Below, one piece after another: positions 28,101-36,394 of a stretch of 64,000 nt of DNA. The position numbers and the translations under genes were made by a program. Each line of letters begins with the position of its first letter. Positions within the stretch are counted from its first letter, which is position 1. Below the pieces are notes generated by a model that had not been told where the DNA came from, did not search any database, and saw only the letters and a list, made by a program, of their open reading frames with translations. Origin of the DNA: Millisia brevis NBRC 105863 (GTDB lineage: Bacteria > Actinomycetota > Actinomycetes > Mycobacteriales > Mycobacteriaceae); NCBI RefSeq assembly GCF_001552615.1, contig NZ_BCRN01000002.1:248001-312000 (forward strand), given 5' to 3'.

Positions 28101-30791
28101 CTACGGCGCGCGGCCCTCCCCTTGTCGCTGGGGGTCCTGCTGTCGCTGGGGGTCCAGCCGTCGTTGGGCGGCTTCGAAGCGTTCCCGGGTGGCAGCGGTG
28201 ATGGGATGCTCCGCTCCGTGGATGCGTGCACTGTCGCGCACGGCGATGTCGAACAGCTCGACCGCTTCGCCGACCCGCCCGGCCGACTCGTGGACCGACG
28301 CAAGATTGTTGCGCACGATCAACGTATCGGGATGATCGGGCCCGAGAATCCGATCGCTGTCGGCAAGCGTGCGTTCGAACAGGTCGATCGCTTCGGACCG
28401 GCGGCCCGCCGACTCGTAGGCGGAAGCCAGATTGTTACGGGACGACAGCGTATGGGGATGGTCGGCCCCGAGAACCCGCTCCCGGTCGGCGAGCGTGGCT
28501 TCGAACAGATCGATCGCCTCCGGCCCGCGCCCCGCCGAACCATAGGCCGACGCCAGATTATTGCGCGCAACCAATGTGCTCGGATGGTCGGATCCGAAGA
28601 TCCGAGTGCGGTCGGCCAACGTGGACTCGTAGAAGGTGATCGCCTCGCCGATCCGACCCGCGGACTGGTAAGCGGAGGCCAGGTTGTTTCGCGACGACAA
28701 CGTGAACGGGTGCTCGGCGCCGAGAAGCCTTTCGCCCTCGGCCACAGTGGTCTCCAATAACGCGATTGCCTCGGACCACCGCTCCGCGGTCCGATACGCC
28801 GACGCCAGATTATTGCGCGAGATCAACGTGCCCGGGTGATCGACACCGAGGATGCGCTCCCGGTCCGCCAGGGTGGCCGCGAACAAGTCGATCGCCGCCG
28901 GCAACCGCCCCGCGGACTCGTAGGTCGAGGCCAAATTGTTCCGCGACGACAACGTATACGGATGCTCCGCACCCAGAACCCGTTCGCTCTCGGCCACCAC
29001 GCTTTTGAACAAGGCGATCGCCTCGGGTAGCCGACCCGCCGCCCCGTAGGCGGACGCGAGATTGTTGCGTACCGACAACGTGTTGGGGTGGTCGGGCCCG
29101 AGAATTCTCTCGCTCTCGGCCAACGCAGCGCGGTGCAGCGCAATGGCCTCCATCACTCGACCGGCCGACTCGTACGCGGCGGCGAGGTTGTTCCGCGAGA
29201 TCAGGGTATCGGGATGCTCCGCACCGAGAATCCGTTCCCGATCGGCGAGCGTGGCCTCGAGCAGCGCGACCGCCTCCGGCATCTTGTCCGCCGAGGAGTA
29301 GGCGGCCGCAAGGTGGTTGCGGGCCATCAGCGCGTCCGGATGGTCGGCACCGAGAAGATACACGGTGGCCTCCTGCGCTCGATGCGCCAACGGAATACCC
29401 CGCGCACCGTCGGCAGTCTCGATGAAATGTAGAACCGCTCGGGCGTACAGGCGTGCGGCACGCTCACGAGTATCGGCATCGGCGTCGGAATCGATCAGTC
29501 CGGTGGCGAAGACCGACTCGATCTGAGCGACGACGTGCGACCCGAATTGCCGACGGCTCCACGCGTCGTCCGGCCCGACTACCGCACGTTCGACCACGCC
29601 GATCGCGGTGGTGACGAGGGAATCGACCGCTTGCCGGTTCGCTCCGGTGTCCACCGAGGAACGCGCCCGTTCGCGCAGGATTCGCGCGACCAGACGATGC
29701 ATGATCAGCACCTCGCCCGACAGCGACCACGACAGCAACGAGCCGGCCACGATGCGTCCCACCGCGGCGTCGATCACACTCTCGTCGTCCGCGCCCGGCT
29801 CGGTTTCAGGGTGTGAGCCCGAGGACCCGACGGCGGTGAGTCCGGCGAGCAGCGAGCGGTCGACCCCGTCCGAAGACAGCATCGCGAACAGTCCCAGTAT
29901 GCGCCGAATAGCATTGTCCGGAATCGCATTTCCCCCCGGCACACCCTCGACGGTGTCGACTGACAGCAGAATCGAGGCGACCACGGAATGCGGGTAGTCC
30001 TGACCGGCGTGACGTTCGAGTGTCGCGGGAAGCGGGCGCTCCCGCAGCCGCCGCAGATAGGCCGAGTAGGTGAGGTTCTGTCCGGTATGGGGGCTGATGG
30101 TGGCTGCGGCGACGCTCAGCGCGAGGGGAAGGTGTCCCAGTTCGCCAGCCACGGCCGCGGCTCCGGCGTCGTCATCGAGTCCGGTGGTCGCATCGAGGAA
30201 CCGGATCGACTGATCCGGTTGGTAGGTATCGACATCCACAGCGACGCCGAGGTGCAGGAACGACCGGTCGACGCTGGTGATCACGATGCGCGCGGGACCG
30301 ACTCCGGGCAGCAGGGCGCGGATCCGGTTGGGGTCGGTCGCATTGTCGAGAACGATCAGCGCAGCGTCCTCGCGCGACGCCAGATGGTCGCGCAACCGTT
30401 CGACCGAGCGGGTGGAGTCACCGTGCGGATCGGCGATGGCGAGTCGTTCGGCCACCCGGACGAGATCGGCGAGGGTCGAGTCGGCGGTCTCGGCGTTGAC
30501 CCAGGCCACCAGAGGGCATCCGTCGGTGATCCGCGCCCGCGCGTAGGCCGCGGCGACATGCGACTTGCCGACGCCGCGCATGCCGGTCACCACTGCCACG
30601 GGTTGCTGCGGATCCGACCACCGGGCCATTTGCTCGATCTGGATGCGTTCGACGAAATGGTGCGGCCGGTCGGGGATCTTTCCGACGACGATCTGCCCTG
30701 TTTCCGGTACGGCGGCGGGATGGTGGTGATGGACGCTGTAGGTGACAATGCCGATCGTCTCGGCGACGACCGACCCCTCGGTGGCCGACAG
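28101..30791 (-). CDS. STAND (NB-ARC) ATPase with C-terminal TPR array
   Basis: A signalling ATPase of roughly 895 residues. Order: a short strand-forming tag (GSVVAETIGIVTYSV) near the start, PHHFVERIQIEQM linking into the NB-ARC domain, Walker A VVTGMRGVGKSHVAAAY, Walker B ALIVLDNATD, a sensor-like RIVITSVDRS, the GHLPLALSVAAA motif, a winged-helix region, and nine consecutive 42-residue TPR units. STAND proteins are molecular switches, often in immunity, that oligomerise when the repeats sense a ligand; no separate effector domain is seen. The frame is open to 31067 (GTG), but that part overlaps the upstream gene. There is no in-frame ATG, GTG or TTG between 31013 and 30629. CTG at 30791 is a placeholder start. 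A -1 frameshift fusion to the upstream membrane protein is the main alternative. Confidence 0.85.
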   Translation of the reverse strand: MSATEGSVVAETIGIVTYSVHHHHPAAVPETGQIVVGKIPDRPHHFVERIQIEQMARWSDPQQPVAVVTGMRGVGKSHVAAAYARARITDGCPLVAWVNAETADSTLADLVRVAERLAIADPHGDSTRSVERLRDHLASREDAALIVLDNATDPNRIRALLPGVGPARIVITSVDRSFLHLGVAVDVDTYQPDQSIRFLDATTGLDDDAGAAAVAGELGHLPLALSVAAATISPHTGQNLTYSAYLRRLRERPLPATLERHAGQDYPHSVVASILLSVDTVEGVPGGNAIPDNAIRRILGLFAMLSSDGVDRSLLAGLTAVGSSGSHPETEPGADDESVIDAAVGRIVAGSLLSWSLSGEVLIMHRLVARILRERARSSVDTGANRQAVDSLVTTAIGVVERAVVGPDDAWSRRQFGSHVVAQIESVFATGLIDSDADADTRERAARLYARAVLHFIETADGARGIPLAHRAQEATVYLLGADHPDALMARNHLAAAYSSADKMPEAVALLEATLADRERILGAEHPDTLISRNNLAAAYESAGRVMEAIALHRAALAESERILGPDHPNTLSVRNNLASAYGAAGRLPEAIALFKSVVAESERVLGAEHPYTLSSRNNLASTYESAGRLPAAIDLFAATLADRERILGVDHPGTLISRNNLASAYRTAERWSEAIALLETTVAEGERLLGAEHPFTLSSRNNLASAYQSAGRIGEAITFYESTLADRTRIFGSDHPSTLVARNNLASAYGSAGRGPEAIDLFEATLADRERVLGADHPHTLSSRNNLASAYESAGRRSEAIDLFERTLADSDRILGPDHPDTLIVRNNLASVHESAGRVGEAVELFDIAVRDSARIHGAEHPITAATRERFEAAQRRLDPQRQQDPQRQGEGRAP
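28206..29339 (-). repeat. Nine tandem 126-bp units encoding TPR motifs
   Basis: Each unit encodes 42 residues of the form HPxTLxxRNNLASAYxSAGR, then xxEAIxLFExTLADRERILG. Units with TLSSRNNLAS alternate with units reading TLSV, TLIS, TLVA or TLIV, so a 252-bp higher-order period is visible from the third unit on. The similarity suggests growth by duplication of unit pairs. The gene ends with two DPQRQ copies from an 18-bp repeat (28133-28168). Confidence 0.9.
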
Positions 30792-30847
30792 TATGTCGCC
30801 GGAGGTTGATCGGCCGGGACGGAATGGCGACTGGCGGCGCGTCCCGG

Positions 30848-31180
30848 CTAACGAGGGTCCGCGGGCGGCCCGGGTTTCAGGTAGTTGATGATGGAGACGT
30901 CCCTGATCTCCTGGGCGACGACCGAGCCGTTGTCCGCGTGCACGTGCGTCCCACCGCCGGTCGGCCTGTCCGGGGGATCGGTAGCAGTTCCGGATTGTCG
31001 GCGGTGCAGCCACATCGACGCACCGAAGCTCACGGCGGTCAGGGCCGCCACTGCCACCCAACTCCACGGTTGGTACTCGCCCGACGTCGCCAGGTTGATC
31101 ATCACGGTGAGGGCGGAGGTGGTCAGCGCAGTCACCGCCGTCGGCGCCAGCACCTGCCGGATCACCGAACCGTCGGCCAT
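30848..31180 (-). CDS. Small two-helix membrane protein with C-terminal strand tag
   Basis: A 110-residue protein: two hydrophobic segments at about residues 9-32 and 40-58, a basic WLHRRQ after the second, a Pro/Thr-rich linker, and a short tail HADNGSVVAQEIRDVSIINY. The tail resembles the N-terminal tag of the STAND protein encoded next (GSVVA identical, with Ile and Val in register after it). The family is not recognised. Its stop codon lies inside the STAND reading frame, and the promoter upstream is a copy of the pdxS promoter. I infer that it anchors or senses at the membrane for the STAND protein. Confidence 0.7.
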   Translation of the reverse strand: MADGSVIRQVLAPTAVTALTTSALTVMINLATSGEYQPWSWVAVAALTAVSFGASMWLHRRQSGTATDPPDRPTGGGTHVHADNGSVVAQEIRDVSIINYLKPGPPADPR

Positions 31181-31252
31181 GCGGTCACCCTCTCCCCGGC
31201 GAATGCTGCGGTCTCGCCGAAAGCCCTGGGACCCGCGCTGACCGGTGCGCTC

Positions 31253-31307
31253 AGTCTAGGCGCTGTCCGGTAGCGCTCGAACCGACGACCGGCATCAATT
31301 GGCCTCG
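31253..31307 (-). promoter_or_regulatory. Promoter of the STAND module; copy B of the 55-bp duplicated segment
   Basis: Minus-strand -35 TTCGAG (31281-31276) and -10 TAGACT (31258-31253) with a 17-base spacer, 73 bases above the start of the small membrane protein. It is a gapless copy of the pdxS promoter segment (46 of 55 identical); the spacer sequence has diverged while both promoter hexamers are identical. Confidence 0.7.
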
Positions 31308-31345
31308 CCGAACAGTCGGCCACCGGCCGACGACGTCCGCCGTCA

Positions 31346-32481
31346 TCACACCTCCCCTGAACCGGAGCCGCACAGTGACGGATCGTGGCCGTTCACCCCA
31401 CTACCCAAACCAGGAGCGCTTGCGCCCGAATCACTTTCGCCCTTAGCTTGTACCGGGTGGTCGCGGATGGTCAGCGTGTCGGGGTGGTCCGGACCCAGGA
31501 TCCGACTGCTGTCGACAAGCACTGCTTCGTAGAGCGCGACCGCCTCCGCAATTCGACCCGCGGACTGATAGTCCACAGCCAAAGCACGGCGAATGCTCAA
31601 GAACTTCGGGTGGTCGGAACCGAGCGTGCGCTCTCCACGGGCGAGCGTCACCGCATCGAGTGCGATCGCCTCGGAGTTCCTACCCGCTCGGCGGTACGCG
31701 TCGGAGAGGTTGGTGCGGGAGGTCAAGGTATCAAGGTGGTCGGGACCCACAAGGCGCTCACGGCTGGAGACCGTGGTCTCCAGCAGCTCGATAGCCTACG
31801 GAAGCTGTTCGGCGAATCGATAGGCAACCGCCAGGTTGTTGCGATAGGTCAGCGTCGCGAGATGGTCGGGCCCCCGGATGCCTTCACTGTGGGTGAGCAC
31901 CGGCTCGTACAGTGTGATCGACTCAGGTAGCCGCCTCGCCGTCAGATACGCGTCGGCGAGCCTGGCTTGCGAGCTCATCGTCTGAAGGTCATCGGGACCC
32001 AGAACGCGCCGGAGATCCGCGAGCGTCTCCCGAGCAGAGCGATCGCCTCCGCAACCCGACCGACGGATCGATAGGCGACGGCAAGGTTGTGAGCGGTGGC
32101 GAGCGTCTCGGGGTCGTCGGAACCCGGGAACTCTTCGGGATCGCCGAGGAGGGTCTCGTACGGACCGATCGCCTCCCTCGGCCTACCTCCATGCGTATAC
32201 GCGTAGGCAAGGCCCTTGCACAGGCGCTCGGTGGCAGAGTCCTCGGACTTACCTGCGCGGTTCGAGTCGGAGAGCATCCCTTCGTACAGCGCGATGAGTT
32301 CGTCGAACCGCCGAGCGGATCTGTAGGCGTGGACGAGGTCGGCGCGACCGTAGGAGGAACGGCGATCGTCGGGATCCAGATTTCGAGCTGCCTCCGCCTC
32401 AGCGCGAATCGCCAGTGGGATAGCCCGGCCGAAGTCACCGATGTTCACAAGTCGACGGATTGCCCTCGACCGCAGAAGCAT
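31346..32481 (-). pseudogene. Decayed TPR-repeat gene, paralogous to the STAND protein's TPR region
   Basis: Three TPR fragments lie in a row. The first (32481 down to about 32031) aligns with the STAND protein's GIPLAHRAQEA region and first repeats. A one-base loss or two-base gain near 32028-32036 shifts the frame: reading on in the other frame restores ETLADLRRVLGPDDLQTMSS. The second fragment ends at an in-frame TAG (31798-31796) where the repeat consensus has Glu, and the third continues in the same frame to 31346 (SSRERLVGPDHLDTLTSRTN). No NB-ARC part exists: the fragment begins 20 bp from the stop codon of the Nudix gene. It is therefore a 5'-truncated remnant with at least two inactivating changes. 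Confidence 0.85.
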
Positions 32482-32500
32482 GGGAAGGTAGACGAATCCG

Positions 32501-33526
32501 TCACCGAATCGCCCGCACCGCAGGCGGCGTGTGCAGGGCCGCGGCGGTATTGGCCTCCATCAACAGCTCCGGCAGTTCCACGGGGAAGACGGTTTCACCG
32601 TTGGCGCTCAACGCGCGCATATCGGCGGCGTCGCACCAGCGGAAGTCGGTGATCGTGCGGACCTCGAGGTCGGTGAACCTGCCGCGGCCGGGTTCGAAGC
32701 TCGCGGTGCGCACCACGAAGTAGAGCTCCTCGGAGCGGATCACCTTGCTGTCGAAGCTGAAGGTGGCCACGCGGCGCCAGATCGGCCCGCGCAGTTGGTC
32801 GGCGTCGACCTCGAGTTCGGTCTCCTCCCGGATCTCGCGGACGGCGGCCTCGCGCAGGGTCTCCCCCGCGTCGACTCCACCGCCGACGGTGAACCAGAAG
32901 AAGACGTCCGGCTTGGCCGGGTCGCAGCCCCGCACGAGCAGCGCGCGGCCGTGTTCGTCGAGGATGACCACCCGTGCCGAGGTGCGGTTGGGCGGCGCGG
33001 TCAGCTCGTCGAGGTTGGCGTGTTCGGACAGCTCGAAGTAGGTGGGCCACGGCGCGGTTCCGGCCAGTCTCAGCAGCCGCACGAGGCGCCGTCCGCGCAG
33101 GGTGCGGGTATCGCGCACCGCATCGTTGTGGAAACGACGGGCGATCAGCACCCGCGCCTCGGCGTCGCCGAGTTCGGCGGCCAGAGCCGGCTTCAAGGTC
33201 GCCTTGTCGATCTTGTCCAGCCGCGCGGACAGGGCGTTCTCCACCTGCTCGCGCTGCTCACGCGAGGCGCGTTCGGCCTGGTCGGCCAGGGCGGTGAGGC
33301 TGCGGGCAGCGGTCGGGTCGGCCTCGGCCCGCGCCGACGCGATCGCGCGGGCGACCACCGAACGGCGGGCCAGGGCGGCGTCGAGGGCCTGCCAGGACTG
33401 GTCGTAGCGCACGTGCAGCCGGTCGAGGCGGTTGGCGCGGCTGTACGCCCAGAGCGCCAGCAGGATCAGGATCGCGACGAGGATGCCGATGACGATCGCG
33501 ACGCCGAGCGAGATGGTCAGATCCAC
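32501..33526 (-). CDS. Membrane-anchored Nudix hydrolase
   Basis: A 341-residue protein: an N-terminal transmembrane helix (VAIVIGILVAILILLALWAY), a coiled, LemA-like helical region (YDQSWQALDAALARRSVVARA, residues about 40-60 and onward), then a Nudix domain. The Nudix box reads GGVDAGETLREAAV followed by REIREETEL; it fits G-x5-E-x7-RE-x-x-EE, but the usual Gly after EE-x is Glu. The catalytic glutamates are present. Rv2609c has the same position and general plan. GTG at 33526 lies two bases after the pimA stop codon, so the two are cotranscribed. The nucleotide substrate is unknown. Confidence 0.88.
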   Translation of the reverse strand: MDLTISLGVAIVIGILVAILILLALWAYSRANRLDRLHVRYDQSWQALDAALARRSVVARAIASARAEADPTAARSLTALADQAERASREQREQVENALSARLDKIDKATLKPALAAELGDAEARVLIARRFHNDAVRDTRTLRGRRLVRLLRLAGTAPWPTYFELSEHANLDELTAPPNRTSARVVILDEHGRALLVRGCDPAKPDVFFWFTVGGGVDAGETLREAAVREIREETELEVDADQLRGPIWRRVATFSFDSKVIRSEELYFVVRTASFEPGRGRFTDLEVRTITDFRWCDAADMRALSANGETVFPVELPELLMEANTAAALHTPPAVRAIR

Positions 33527-33528
33527 CG

Positions 33529-34653
33529 TCAGGCCTCGACTCGCACGCGTTGGCCGCTGACGGCCACCGTTTCGTAGACCCGGACGATCTGTTGGGCGAC
33601 CACCGGCCAGTCGTAGGCGCCGACGATGGTGTTGGCGGCGTCGACCAGTTCGGTGCGGCGGCGGTCGTCACCCAACAACTCGACCAATGCGGTACCGAGC
33701 GCCCTGCCGTCGCCGACCGGCACGAGCATCCCCGCCCGGCCGTCGCGCAGCACCCGTCGAAAGGCATCGAGATCGGCTGCGACGACGGCGGTCCCGGCGG
33801 ACATCGCCTCGACCAGCACGATGCCGAAGCTCTCCCCGCCGAGGTTGGGTGCGCAGTAGATGTCGGCGCTGCGCATCGCGGACGCCTTCTGCGCATCGGT
33901 CACCTGGCCGAGGAAGCGCAGCCGATCGGCGTGTTTGCCCGCCAGGGACCGCAGTTTGTCCTCGTCGCCGCGCCCGACGACCAGGATTTCCACGTTCGGG
34001 TACGCCCGTACCACTTCCGGCAGGGCGCGCAGCAATACCGCCGCGCCCTTGCGGGGCTCGTCGTAGCGACCGAGGAAGAGGACCGTCCGGCCGGGCCGTG
34101 GATAGCCCTCCAGCAGCGGAGCGCGGCGAAACGCCGACACGTCGACGCCATTGGGGATCTCGACGGCGTCGGCCCCGAGCGCCTCGACCTGCCAGCGGCG
34201 GGCCAGTTCGGAGACCGCGATCCGGCCGACGATCTTTTCGTGGTACGGCCGTAACACACCCTGGAAGGTGCTGAGCACCAACGATTTGGTGGTCGAGGTG
34301 TGGAAGGTCGCGACGATCGGGCCCTCGGCGATCTTCAACGCCAGCATCGACAGGCTCGGCGCGTTCGGCTCGTGCAGGTGCAGCACGTCGAAGTCGCCCT
34401 CGGTGATCCACCGGCGGATGCGGGCGTAGGTGACCGGACCGAAGCGCAGCCGAGCGACCGAACCGTTGTAGGGGATCGACACCGCCTTTCCGGCGGAGAC
34501 GACGAAGTCGGGTACCTCGGTGTCGTCGGACACCGGCGCGAGCACGCTGACCTGGTGGCCGCGTTCGATCAACACCCGCGCCAGCTCGACCACGTGCGCC
34601 TGAACGCCACCGGGAACGTCGAACGAGTAGGGGCAGACCATGCCGATTCTCAT
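33529..34653 (-). CDS. pimA: Phosphatidylinositol alpha-mannosyltransferase
   Basis: A 374-residue GT4-family glycosyltransferase that transfers mannose from GDP-mannose to the 2-position of the inositol of phosphatidylinositol on the inner face of the membrane. Seen: MRIGMVCPYSFDVPGGVQAH (the GGV loop), HLHEPNAPSLSMLAL, the interface RIAVSELARR, and the nucleotide-binding region FLGRYDEPRKGAAVLL with the E-x7-E-type SFGIVLVEAMSAG. ATG at 34653 overlaps the acyltransferase stop by four bases. Length and neighbours match Rv2610c. Confidence 0.95.
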   Translation of the reverse strand: MRIGMVCPYSFDVPGGVQAHVVELARVLIERGHQVSVLAPVSDDTEVPDFVVSAGKAVSIPYNGSVARLRFGPVTYARIRRWITEGDFDVLHLHEPNAPSLSMLALKIAEGPIVATFHTSTTKSLVLSTFQGVLRPYHEKIVGRIAVSELARRWQVEALGADAVEIPNGVDVSAFRRAPLLEGYPRPGRTVLFLGRYDEPRKGAAVLLRALPEVVRAYPNVEILVVGRGDEDKLRSLAGKHADRLRFLGQVTDAQKASAMRSADIYCAPNLGGESFGIVLVEAMSAGTAVVAADLDAFRRVLRDGRAGMLVPVGDGRALGTALVELLGDDRRRTELVDAANTIVGAYDWPVVAQQIVRVYETVAVSGQRVRVEA

Positions 34654-35627
34654 GGCGGTGGGGGGTCTCCCTCGATCCGCCCATCCCCGATCCGCCCATC
34701 CCCGATCCGCTCCGCCCCGGTCCCGGCACCTTCGATCCGGGCCCGCCGCTCCTGCGACCAGTCGCCGATCCACAACGGCTGGAGCATGTGCCAGTCGGCG
34801 GGATGGGCGGCGATATTGGCGGCGAATCGATCCGCCAACTCCTGGGTGGCCGCCTCGACGCCCCCGGAGACATCGATCGGTTCCTCGATGGTCATCGCCC
34901 AACTGCCGGGGGTGAACCAGCAGTGCACCGGCAGCAGCGGAGCCCCGGTCTCGATCGCCAGGCGCGCCGGACCGGCCGGCATCCGGGTCTTCTCGCCGAA
35001 GAAGGTCACCGGGATCCCGTGACGGGTCAGGTCACGATCACCGAGCAGGCAGATCACGCCGCCCGCCTCGAGGCGATCGCGCAGCAGTTCGAAGGGCGGC
35101 TGCTCGCCGCCCTTCGTGGGGAAGATCTCGAACCCGAGCCCTTCTCGGTATTCGACGAACCGCTGATACAGCAGTTCCGGTTCCAACCGTTCGGCGACGG
35201 TCGCGAAACCGCCGTAGGTCTGGGCGAGCCAGACGCCGGCGATGTCCCAGTTGCCGCTGTGCGGCAGGACGAGGATCGCGCCCTTGCCGGCCGCGACCGC
35301 CTCGGCGATCCGCCCCCGCCCGGCGATGAGCGGTTCGACATCGGCGGCGGTGCGGGCGAGATCCATCCTCGGCAGCCGGAAGGCCTCGCGCCAGTAGCGG
35401 GCATAGGAGCGCACGCTCGCCCGCATCAGATCGGCGGGGACATCGGCCGGGTCGCAGCCCAGCACGCGGGCGAGGTTGCGACGCAGCTGCGCCGGACCGC
35501 CGCCGCGCCGGGCGATGACGTCGGCGACCGCGTCGAACGCTCCCACGGCAACCGACTCGGGCAGGGCTCCCACCACCCGCCACCCGGCGAGATATCCGTA
35601 TGCCTCGAGCCGTTGTCCGACTGTCAC
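34650..35627 (-). CDS. PIM acyltransferase (PatA type)
   Basis: A 325-residue LPLAT/HtrB-fold acyltransferase that would acylate the mannose of PIM1/PIM2, as PatA does in mycobacteria. The catalytic His is in VLPHSGNWDIAG near residue 125; the downstream Glu-containing segment IPVTFFGEKTRMPAGPARLA is typical. The C-terminus carries a short repeat (RIGDGRIGDGRIEG) from two copies of a 15-bp unit at 34674-34703, which looks like slippage beyond the conserved domain. It overlaps pgsA and pimA by four bases each, forming one transcript. Confidence 0.93.
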   Translation of the reverse strand: MTVGQRLEAYGYLAGWRVVGALPESVAVGAFDAVADVIARRGGGPAQLRRNLARVLGCDPADVPADLMRASVRSYARYWREAFRLPRMDLARTAADVEPLIAGRGRIAEAVAAGKGAILVLPHSGNWDIAGVWLAQTYGGFATVAERLEPELLYQRFVEYREGLGFEIFPTKGGEQPPFELLRDRLEAGGVICLLGDRDLTRHGIPVTFFGEKTRMPAGPARLAIETGAPLLPVHCWFTPGSWAMTIEEPIDVSGGVEAATQELADRFAANIAAHPADWHMLQPLWIGDWSQERRARIEGAGTGAERIGDGRIGDGRIEGDPPPP

Positions 35628-36355
35628 GGTCCTTCGCGATCCTCACCGTCGGTGGTACCGACATCGTGTACGCCGTCGGTGGTACCGACATCGTGGGCAG
35701 CGTCGGCCGGGGCCGACTTCGGGATGACCTCGCGGGCGCCCGGCGAGCGCCGGACCGCGAGAATCCGTTGGAACACGGTCACGATACTGGCGGCGGCCAG
35801 CGGCCACATCGCCACGTCGATGGCGTGTTCGAGCCAACCGATGCCGAGCAGGAACGCCAGGCCGGTCAGCCCGGCGCCGACCAGCACGATCACCAGCCGA
35901 TCGGGACGTTCGATCCAGCCGCCGTCGGCGGACAGCCCGCTCGCCTCGGCGCGCGCCTTGACGTACGAGATCACCTGCGAGGTGACCAGGCAGATCATGG
36001 TGGCCACGAAGAGCCACCGGTCCTCGCGGGCGTAGACCGCCCACCACCCGAGGCCGGCGAAGATCGCGCCGTCGGCCAGCCGGTCGCAGGAGGCGTCGAG
36101 GACCGCGCCGTACTTCGTTCCGCCGCCGCGGGCGCGGGCCATCGCGCCGTCCATCATGTCGAACATGACGAACAGCGCGATCACCAGCGCACCCCAGAAC
36201 AGCTGACCGGCCGGGAACAGCCACAGGGCCGCGGCGATCGTGCCGATGGTGCCGATGACGGTCACGACGTCGGGGGTCAGCCCGGACCGCAGCAGCACCG
36301 CTCCGATCGGCGTGGTGACCTTGCTGACGGCCTCGCGGCCGAAGAAACTCAACAC
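35624..36355 (-). CDS. pgsA: Phosphatidylinositol phosphate synthase
   Basis: A 243-residue CDP-alcohol phosphotransferase. The signature D-G-x2-A-R-x8-G-x3-D-x3-D is fully visible as DGAMARARGGGTKYGAVLDA followed by SCDRLAD. In mycolata this enzyme joins CDP-diacylglycerol with inositol 1-phosphate to start phosphatidylinositol synthesis. Five or six helices follow. The C-terminal tail contains two copies of DVGTTDG from a 27-bp direct repeat (starting at 35648 and 35675), outside the conserved fold. It lies 39 bp after the HIT gene and overlaps the acyltransferase start. Confidence 0.94.
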   Translation of the reverse strand: MLSFFGREAVSKVTTPIGAVLLRSGLTPDVVTVIGTIGTIAAALWLFPAGQLFWGALVIALFVMFDMMDGAMARARGGGTKYGAVLDASCDRLADGAIFAGLGWWAVYAREDRWLFVATMICLVTSQVISYVKARAEASGLSADGGWIERPDRLVIVLVGAGLTGLAFLLGIGWLEHAIDVAMWPLAAASIVTVFQRILAVRRSPGAREVIPKSAPADAAHDVGTTDGVHDVGTTDGEDREGP

Positions 36356-36394
36356 AGCACTTCCCGATGTTCGTGCATCACTGCCGCTCTCGCA

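Noticed and set aside
28206-29339. Regular repeats that could suggest a CRISPR array
   Set aside because: The period is 126 bp, the repeats stay in frame and encode TPR motifs; there are no unique spacers and no cas genes.
30848-30890. A classical -1 slippery heptamer at the end of the membrane protein gene
   Set aside because: The expected X-XXY-YYZ pattern is not present; the best candidates around CTG AAA CCC GGG do not re-pair after slippage. A fusion remains possible only by another mechanism or a sequence error.
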